Assembly: GCA_964247055.1 (NCBI GenBank)
Contig: OZ176053.1
Coordinates: 5,456,001-5,520,000 of the forward strand
Source of the DNA: Paragordius varius
Lineage: Eukaryota > Nematomorpha
DNA: 64,000 nucleotides
Reading direction: 5' to 3'
Positions 51,320 through 64,000 of this stretch are shown in pieces. Position numbers and translations under genes: made by a program. The notes beneath the pieces were generated by a model. The model had not been told where the DNA came from, did no database searches, and saw nothing but the letters and a program-made list of their open reading frames with translations. Position 1 is the stretch's first letter. Each line of letters opens with the position of its first letter.

Positions 51320-51369
51320 GATTTTTATGCAGACATTAAAACAGTCACCAAATTCAAACGTGGTTATTT
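51320..51369. promoter_or_regulatory. 50-bp ATE1/COG4 head-to-head spacer
   Basis: Only 50 bp separate the start codons of ATE1 (minus, 51319) and COG4 (plus, 51370). Unless a leader exon lies elsewhere, the space must hold both 5' UTRs and a bidirectional core promoter. An AG after a T-rich stretch (atttttatgcag, ending near 51331) could alternatively be a 3' splice site for a leader in COG4. No TATA box is clear. Confidence 0.6.
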
Positions 51370-54300
51370 ATGAAGTCCAACGAAAAACTTGAAAATTTAC
51401 GGGAGGAATTTGTTAAATCTGTCAAGCTATTACAATTTAAACAGTATATAGATAATTTAATTCGAGACCAACATTGCAAGTTTTACAAGAAAGTGCTCAA
51501 ACTTTACACAATGATATATGTAATTCATGGAAAGTTGCAGAAGATGTCATAACCCAAATTCAACATTTGGATTTAGCGCGAGTATAAAAATTTATATTTT
51601 AGAGACGCGTGCAAGCGTGTTTACGTCATGTGGAAAAATTGATAAATTTAAAAAGTTGCAAAAGTGGATTCCAAATAGCATTACAAAAACAAGATTATGA
51701 GAAAGTATTTTACTCCTTAAACACTATTAGGCTGCATCATTTATAAACAATTATCTATCATGTTTTGATCCACAAAACACCAATGATATAAATGATTCGA
51801 ATATGGCCAATTTATGCAATCAGTTCAAAAATATTGAAAGCGACAACAAAAATATTTTATATCATTCATCCATTCCCCAAACTCAAGAGATGGAAGAATG
51901 CAAAAAACTTTTCACAGATAAGTTAAATACGCTTTTGGAAAAAGCCTTAGTTGACGAAAACGAAATAGAAATCGACAGATTTCTTAAGTTGTATCCTTTA
52001 ATTGGAGCCAACTCGGATGGAATAGGCAGATTTAACCGTTACTCAGTATCTAAAGTATCACATTTATCGATATATACAACTAATATTTATACCCATGCAA
52101 AGCATTTATGTTTTTTAATACATATTGGGCTAGTTGACCTTTTAATCTTAATAACATAGCGCACAAAATTAGGCATTTTTGAATTCTTTTATACTGTTAA
52201 TTATTTATTCATTGTATGACACAATTATTAATTTACATAGCATTTATGCAAAAAATCATAAACATAATATAAAATAAGAATTACTTTAAACGGGTAAAAG
52301 AACGGGAAAATTTTATTTAATAATTGTTTGTGACTTTTGTTTTATATATTTTCATATGGATGGACCAATAATTATGGGAAAAAAAGATCCTAATAACTTT
52401 ATTTTTTACCTAACGCATAGCTAAAAGTTTAAAATGAATTAAGTAGTTGTTTGTAATCAATTAGCCCAATTTGTATCAAAGTTTTAATGTTGTGTATAAT
52501 AATATTATTTTATTATATGAATTTTTCTTCACAGTTACATAAGGCTAACAAAGACGCTTACTGTAATATTGAAAAAATGCTTGCGTATTATTCAGACGCT
52601 CAGGCCGATAAAGCTAAAACGGTTACGATAAAATTTCCCGTATCCTCAAATATGCAACAATCAAGCACTGCTAAATCATATATAAACATTCCAATTCCTA
52701 CAGTATATCCATTTTCTGACATTTTACTACAAATCTATGGGAATTGTGTCCATGCCATCGACAAGGATAAATCATTACTTCAACAAAAATTTGGTAATTT
52801 TTTGCAACAAATCAAATATTTAATGGCTCTAGAGCTAATTAATGGATATCATATAATTTATTTAAAAATGCTAGAAATAGGTAATAGCCCTCCCACCTTT
52901 AGTTTTTGAGGAAATTACTAAATGTTTATTTGGGAACCTTTATTTCATTTTTTGAAATTTTTAATCGTAAATTAATTAAACTATATTTTAAACGGTAATG
53001 ATCAAAATTTTGGTTATTTTGAATGACTTTTTAAAGATCCATTATTATATCTGAATTTAGGACCTTCCCATTTTGCTGCGCACATTAAGTTTTTACAAAG
53101 AGAAGAAATCGATAAAATTACCGGTTTAGTGTTTGAAAATGGATTGAGAAATGCCGTTTATTTACCATATATAGTGGATTTCATTGAATATTTCTATTAC
53201 CTTTCGTATGTTGATGGAAAAAGGATGCCTAAAGGACAAAAAGGCTCCTTAGCAGTTGATTATATTGATAAACGTTATCCAAAGTATGTTAAAATATATT
53301 GCTATTTTAATTTTTATGTTAAATTAAGGGATACCTAAAGCTTAAGATTTTACCAGAATAGATTTTATTATAGCTACTTTAATATCATTTAAATTTCTAT
53401 GCTTAATTTTTAAAACCAATCTATAAAAAAAGATGCTACTATCCAACACATTATTTGATTTTATGGAATTAGATTTAAATAAATTTCACACATTTATAAA
53501 ATATATTATGCATTAATATGGTGACTTGCTAACATTATTTGCCATTATTTGTAGAAACGTGTCACAAAATCCTGCGCACATTACGTTAACCTATTTGGAT
53601 ACTTTAATAAATGAACTTGTTCAATGTATATCACAAACACAGTATTATATCAAATTTTTGGAAACTAATTTATTTCCCACCCAACCTGTATATAATGGTG
53701 AGCTTAAAAACGGACAAAATGAAGAAGATATTTTAACCAAAAATGTTTATATTTAATTTATAATATATACTATCGTAAATCTCGTGCTGCTACGCAGCCC
53801 GAGGAAGTCTTTCGGACTTCTGGACGGGGGGGGGGGGGGGGGGGATTTTTGATTTTATAAGCAATTTTGGTATGCGGCACGAAGTTTTAAAATGATTCAC
53901 ATAGTCTCATAAGTTTTCTGAAATTTGGCTCCAAAGGCATGCTGTATCGATATGATGGCGCAGTTGTAGGCAGGTAGCCCTCTACCCAGAGGCCAATATA
54001 AAAATGAAGTTAGATAAAAAAATTGCCTTTATACCTGAAATCCTCGTTCGTTTCTAATAGTTTATGGAAGAATGGCCTCAAAACTTATTAATAGTTCAAT
54101 GATAGTGCATTTTTTAAGGCAGGGCCTATTTAACGGCTAATTTGCAAAAATCGCTCGACTAAAATTTTGACTTTTTACGGAGAAAACTTTAAGGAGCTAT
54201 TGAACTCATATGCCCTGATAAATTTTCTGAAATTTAGCCACAAAAGCTTGCTATTTCGATATGACGGGTCACTTTTTCGCGGGTAGCTCCTTACTCAGCA

Positions 54301-57300
54301 GCTATCATCATAGAAACGCTTGACTAAAATTATTGCCTTTTAACAGGGAATACGTAGAATCCTTATTGAATTTTTACGGTCTCATACCTTTGGCAAAAAA
54401 TAGATTCAAAAAATTATTTTTGTGGACTTTGTTTTTTTTTAAAAAATGGCAAATTACGGGGGGAGCGGGTAAAAAGAGTGCCTATATTAAAAAAGTGAGA
54501 CGACTATGTTCGGCGCAATCGAAAATAAGTAAACAAAAATCATATTTGAATTTAAATGGTCCAACACGTTTTCCGGAAAATTGTCTCAAAGACACGATTT
54601 TTGTGGGCTTCTGTTATCGAAAAAACCCATTTTACCCGGGGTGGGCCCGAACTGGGGGCCTAATTCAAAAAAATGGCGAAGCTATTGTCGGGGCATTCAT
54701 TAATGATTATATTTTTTCGATGCCGGTACCAGATCACAAAGCCATCATTTTCCATTTTTATAAATATATAGATGACGAATTCTAGCAAAAAATTTTACGG
54801 TAAAGATTAAAATTTAATGACAAAACATAAAGACAAATATTCAATACCGCTAAACTATTTAAAACTTGATTTTTCCATGTAACTCATTGTTTTAATTTGC
54901 AAAGTATGAAACATTAAAATGGTTACAATTAATTATATATTATGTATTGCAACTAACTAGTTTTATATATACATTATATATATATATATATAAATTAAGC
55001 TTAAAAAGTATGGTTATCTTCCAAAAAAAATATTTTCTTACAATTTTTAAACTGCATATAGATCCCAGCACAAAATAATAATCCCATCAGCCCAAATTAT
55101 TACGAATATATGAAACCTATCACAGAATCTGAGCTTTACACTTATCATCAATCACTCCTTAGTCAATATTTAGTGTTAGAGAGGGCCTACTTGTATGGTG
55201 CTTTTTCTAAGGTTTGTATAAAAATCCTATTTTTATATAATTACGGTTAAATTAAAAATATTACATATTTGTTTTAAAAAAAATGGAAAATATAAGCTTT
55301 TTAATTAACATTATTAATTTGACTGTTAATATCTTAAGGCAGAACAATTGCATTGTGAGAATCAAGATTTACATAACTCGCCGCTCATTGATGAAACATT
55401 TTATATCATGCTCAAATGTATAAGGTAATAATTGTTCCCTTTTATGCCTTAAGGATATCAATTATAAATTTATTGAGATATTTTCAAAAAATTTGTAAAT
55501 AGAAAAAAAATGGTAAAAATTAAATTTTTTTGCTATTGGTTAATAGCAACCTTAATATTTTGAAAAATAGAATTATATATTTTATCGTTGATGATATTGG
55601 GCCATTTAAAATTGGATATGTGTTTCATTCGCTAACCATTTATATATTACAAATAAAATTTAGACGATCCTTTAACACATTGCATTTGGATGGTATTTGT
55701 GCCATGTTAAATTATGTTGGAGATTTTTTTGAAAATACTCTTATACCCAATCATTTATCATTGTTACCGCTTGGTAATCAAAATGGTTCATTTAGCTCTT
55801 TTATGCAACATATACAGTATGGTTTTGATTTAAATATTTCTGAATTTTATGTAAAATTCATTTTATTTTCGTATTTTAATCGTTTCTAATTTAATTATGG
55901 ATCATATTTTTCTCAAAAAATATATTAGACCAACAATGAATTTGGGTTTAATAGACGGAAGTGATGCGTTTGTAATAGACTCATTTTCCCATGAACACGA
56001 TAAAACGGAGTATTTTTTCTATATAATATTCAATGAATGTATCTTAACTTAATACTAATATACCTTAGAAAATGTATTTATATGATAATATGTATTAACG
56101 CATTAGTTTTTGGACAAAATCTTTATGTTTATTTAAAAGCACAACTGTAAAGGAATATATTTTTTTAGGTATGGTAGATAAAATTGTGTAAACTCAATAA
56201 TTTAAAAGCCGTTTGACTACTAATTTCTTATATAAATTTGGTTTAACAAACCATTTTATCTGTTAGACTTATTCATGATTCAAAATTTACTAATAATTTT
56301 ACTCTTTATTACCATTTTTTCCGTAGCGAACCCGACAATCAATATGATTTAAAACAAGAGGAAAAGAAATATATGGTAGGAATTTTTATTTAAATATAAA
56401 ATTTATAATTTAATTTATTTACCTCCTTAATTTTATATTAACATTGTTTTTTCTCACCAATAGAAAAGGTTGAATGACATTGAATTATCCGTACAATATT
56501 TGGACAAATTTATACAACAAATTGAATCAGAAGCTAGATTGGCATTAGATTTCCAAAATCCTTTCTTTGTGGCTCATGAAAAATTTAATGTAATTTTTTA
56601 AACGCACAAATCATAAAACATAGAGTAAATTTTTAATAGACACTCATGATTTAGGTAACTTATGGGGGTCAGTAAATTTAAAAGTCCATATTTGGCTATA
56701 TTATATTGAGATATAAAAACAAATTAAGAACTATATTTGGCTATATTTATGGTGGCGATCTTTAAATTTCGCTCAGTATTAATCCACTTTTATTTAATTA
56801 TAATATATATGAGACCACATCTTTTTAAATTTTACAGCAATAATTTTCACATCTTTGTGTGGTATGCGACTTGGAATATTTTGTAAATTTAATCATAAAA
56901 AATTATTTATTACAGAATTGTTTATCGATTTTTGTGGATGCACGGAATCATCGCCTTCCTGATTCCTTAACTAAAGGCATTAATGAACTAAATGATTGCG
57001 TATTAAAAACCTATACTATTGGAGATATAAGCCACGCGGATTTAAACCTTCACCATACCAGAGGCATTAAAATAATGGAAACGGCCAATTATGTTTTGCA
57101 TGAGGTATAACCCTAATGTGAAATTTAACCATAAGTTACTGCACGCTCTTTAAAAAAATTGTTTTTATTATTAATTAAACAGATAACCTCAGCGCTTTTA
57201 AAACAATGAATGTTGGTGGTACCTTTCTTTCATTTTGATTTAATTACAAATGTTATATTCTCTATTAAATACATTTAGCGACAAATTATTTATTAGTGTT

Positions 57301-58201
57301 TATTTTGTCATTGATAACTCCTCAAAAGTTTGCTTTTGTCTTACAGTTTTTTGCAATAATTTTACATTTTTAGGATCAATTGGAAGATCAATTAGCTATG
57401 TTTAACGATACAGATGCCAAACAAAATTGGTGTAAAACGCTAATCGAATCATTAAACAACATTGCTCTCAGACAAATAAAGGTAAATAATGTAAAAATTT
57501 AATGCTTTTAAATAGTAATATAGGCACTTTCTTAATCTATAAGTATTGCAGCACAATCATTTTCTAAAATTTAAACATACTTAAATTATATTATATAAAA
57601 ACGACATATTTATATGGTATATCTTGGTTTTTAGCCTTGCTTATCTGAATCATTATATTTTCAACTAATTGATCAGTTTACATCCCAACTTCCTGATGTT
57701 ATTGAAAACGCGATGCTAAAAATTAAATACAATAAGGTACTTTATATCTAAATAAATAATTTATAATTAATTAAAGTAAGAAAAAAAATAAAATGCACAT
57801 AAATATTTTTTTGCAACAGTTTGGCGCAATCAAAATGGATAGGGAATTACGAAAATTAATAGCTTTCCTCAATACTCTTGATTTTGCCACAGTTGGGAAT
57901 GTACATGAAAACAGAGTGTCAAAAACACTAAATATAAGAAACAAATTTTGTAGAATCCTACAAATATCATCTATCCTTAACGTAGAAACGGTATTATTTT
58001 TTATATATATAAAATGACAATGGAAACTTAATTTTAAAAAATTCATAAATTATAATCTGTTTTTTCTGATAGAGAGAAGAATTTGAACAATATATTCAAG
58101 ATCACGTAATACCTTGCTCTGAACTTAAAACGACAGATAAAAAACGGTTAACTGAACACGAAATTAGACAATGCATAAGTTTAAGGCTAGACTATAAATA
58201 A
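51370..58201 (+). CDS. COG4: Conserved oligomeric Golgi complex subunit 4
   Basis: Subunit of the COG tether for retrograde intra-Golgi vesicles. Eighteen exons, phases consistent: 51370-51443, 51467-51581, 51603-51704, 51731-52045, 52535-52793, 53061-53283, 53555-53744, 55062-55211, 55339-55424, 55664-55816, 55929-56009, 56327-56375, 56464-56589, 56916-57104, 57374-57481, 57635-57736, 57820-57990, 58073-58201; about 873 aa (human ~789). Colinear matches to human: QIQHLDLARRRVQACLRHVE, GFQIALQKQDYEKAASFI, EIDRFLKLYPLIGANSDGIG, GPSHFAAHIKFLQRE, MDRELRKLIAFLNTL, FCRILQISSILNVE and C-terminal LTEHEIRQCISLRLDYK. The N-terminal part is helical/coiled-coil-like as in the family. The first three introns are 23, 21 and 26 nt. 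Intron 7 carries a ~1-kb repeat; the donor at 53744 was picked by phase. It shares a 50-bp upstream region with ATE1. Confidence 0.95.
51444..51730 (+). other. Cluster of three micro-introns in COG4
   Basis: 51444-51466 (23 nt, ends attcgag), 51582-51602 (21 nt, GTATAAAAATT...TTTTAG) and 51705-51730 (26 nt). The 21-nt one is the shortest found; its length is divisible by three but it contains an in-frame TAA. Splicing restores the run from FKQPTLQVLQESAQ through HLDLARRRVQACLRH to DYEKAASFINNYL, matching COG4. Confidence 0.9.
53783..54790 (+). repeat. ~1-kb dispersed repeat in COG4 intron 7
   Basis: Starts at a small inverted repeat (gaggaagtctttcggacttc), then a run of about 20 G at 53826-53846. 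The right half matches 47830-48415 in reverse orientation (gacaattttccgga and flanks), where it is embedded in the hAT element. A 150-codon open frame (54333-54785) is partly shared by both copies. It matches no family known to me, and changes between copies are not biased to silent sites by eye. Probably a non-autonomous DNA element. Confidence 0.55.
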
Positions 58202-58405
58202 TATGTATAACAAATAATAACCAAATAAATTTATTTGTATATATTTTAATAAGGATACGAACAATAATAATAGCTTGATATATTATGAAATTAATGATAC
58301 ATAAAAAATAAAGAGAAAAAACAATTGTGAAATTTCAAGGTGCTCAAAATATGACTATAAAAAATATGAAAATGTGAATCTAAATTTGAACGATAGGGAG
58401 AGACA
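58202..58405. terminator. 204-bp convergent 3' region, COG4/DDX5-like
   Basis: A palindrome AAATAAATTTATTT at 58223-58236 gives AATAAA on the plus strand (58224-58229, 23 nt after the COG4 stop) and AATAAA on the minus strand (58235-58230). The latter is the only canonical signal I see for the helicase gene in this gap. The two 3' UTRs would then overlap. Another plus-strand AATAAA lies near 58308. Confidence 0.65.
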
Positions 58406-63566
<5,161 letters not shown>

Positions 63567-64000
63567 TTTAGGTTTTTGCTTTAAAAATGGCGATGCGGAA
63601 CTCGATAACAATCCTAACCGGGTGCGAAAAAATACAAACATATACTGATAAATAAATTAAAAAATAATAATAATAAACATATATATTAAGTATAAAAATT
63701 TTAATTTTAGCTTTTGACTTTTTCTAGGTATGGTTACATATTAGGGCTATATCCAGAGCTTTTGTAAAAATTTGATTTTAAAAATATTTTCAAAATGTGT
63801 ATTTTATTTTTTATATTATAATGGAAAACTTATTTATGATTTGGTAAGTAAGTCAAAAATTAATTATTTAACATCTTCAAATAAAATGCCTGAAAAAAAT
63901 ATACTAATTTTATACTTTCCTAATTAATATTACCCCGTTTTATAAACGATCTAAGAAAAGAATTTTGAAATTAGATTAAATTTTAAAGAATTTTTTAAAA
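63567..64000. other. Upstream region of the helicase gene, no gene seen
   Basis: AT-rich DNA with homopolymer runs up to the window edge; it should contain the helicase promoter and 5' UTR. No open frame, repeat or motif stands out. Confidence 0.4.

Overview
The window is nuclear DNA of an animal. It is very AT-rich, all genes are interrupted by GT..AG introns, and the standard code fits every exon. I assembled six host genes by hand, choosing splice sites that keep both phase and family homology. The proteins are animal-type: an alpha-2-macroglobulin/thioester protein, an SLC41 Mg2+ carrier, transportin-3, arginyltransferase ATE1, Golgi tether subunit COG4 and a DDX5/DDX17 RNA helicase. Many introns are extremely short (21-30 nt). 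That points to a derived, probably parasitic lineage such as dicyemids or myxozoans. The species cannot be decided from this window.

Layout: an A2M-like gene (minus, N-terminal part, runs off the left edge, 1-14933); an 8.2-kb repeat-rich gap (14934-23160); SLC41 (minus, 23161-28767), head-to-head with TNPO3 (plus, 29160-38053); TNPO3 tail-to-tail with ATE1 (minus, 38346-51319); ATE1 head-to-head with COG4 (plus, 51370-58201), with only 50 bp between start codons; COG4 tail-to-tail with the DDX5-like helicase (minus, 58406-63566). The genes are unrelated in pathway (innate immunity, Mg2+ transport, nuclear import of SR proteins, N-degron arginylation, Golgi tethering, RNA remodelling), so this is ordinary housekeeping linkage and not a cluster.

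The most unusual feature is a Tc1/mariner-superfamily transposon present as two 3,245-bp copies (3923-7167 and 43971-47215). No difference was seen between them by eye. Each has TA target duplications and ~168-bp inverted repeats. Its transposase gene resolves into eight exons split by seven introns of only 22-24 nt and gives a 590-aa protein. The N-terminal part is a tandem array of 46-aa repeats, each carried on its own phase-1 exon. The host genes carry the same intron class: ten introns of 21-30 nt, mostly near the 5' ends (TNPO3 introns 1-4, COG4 introns 1-3, ATE1 intron 1, DDX intron 2, A2M intron 3), beside ordinary introns of about 60-7,600 nt.

Other mobile DNA includes palindromic MITEs related to the transposon, a ~270-bp MITE family (MITE-I), a ~550-bp family (MITE-II) also carried inside the transposon, several hAT-type elements (one with a clean 8-bp duplication nested in an older Tc1-like fossil), and a ~1-kb repeat in a COG4 intron. 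No rRNA, tRNA, CRISPR array or retroviral element was recognised.
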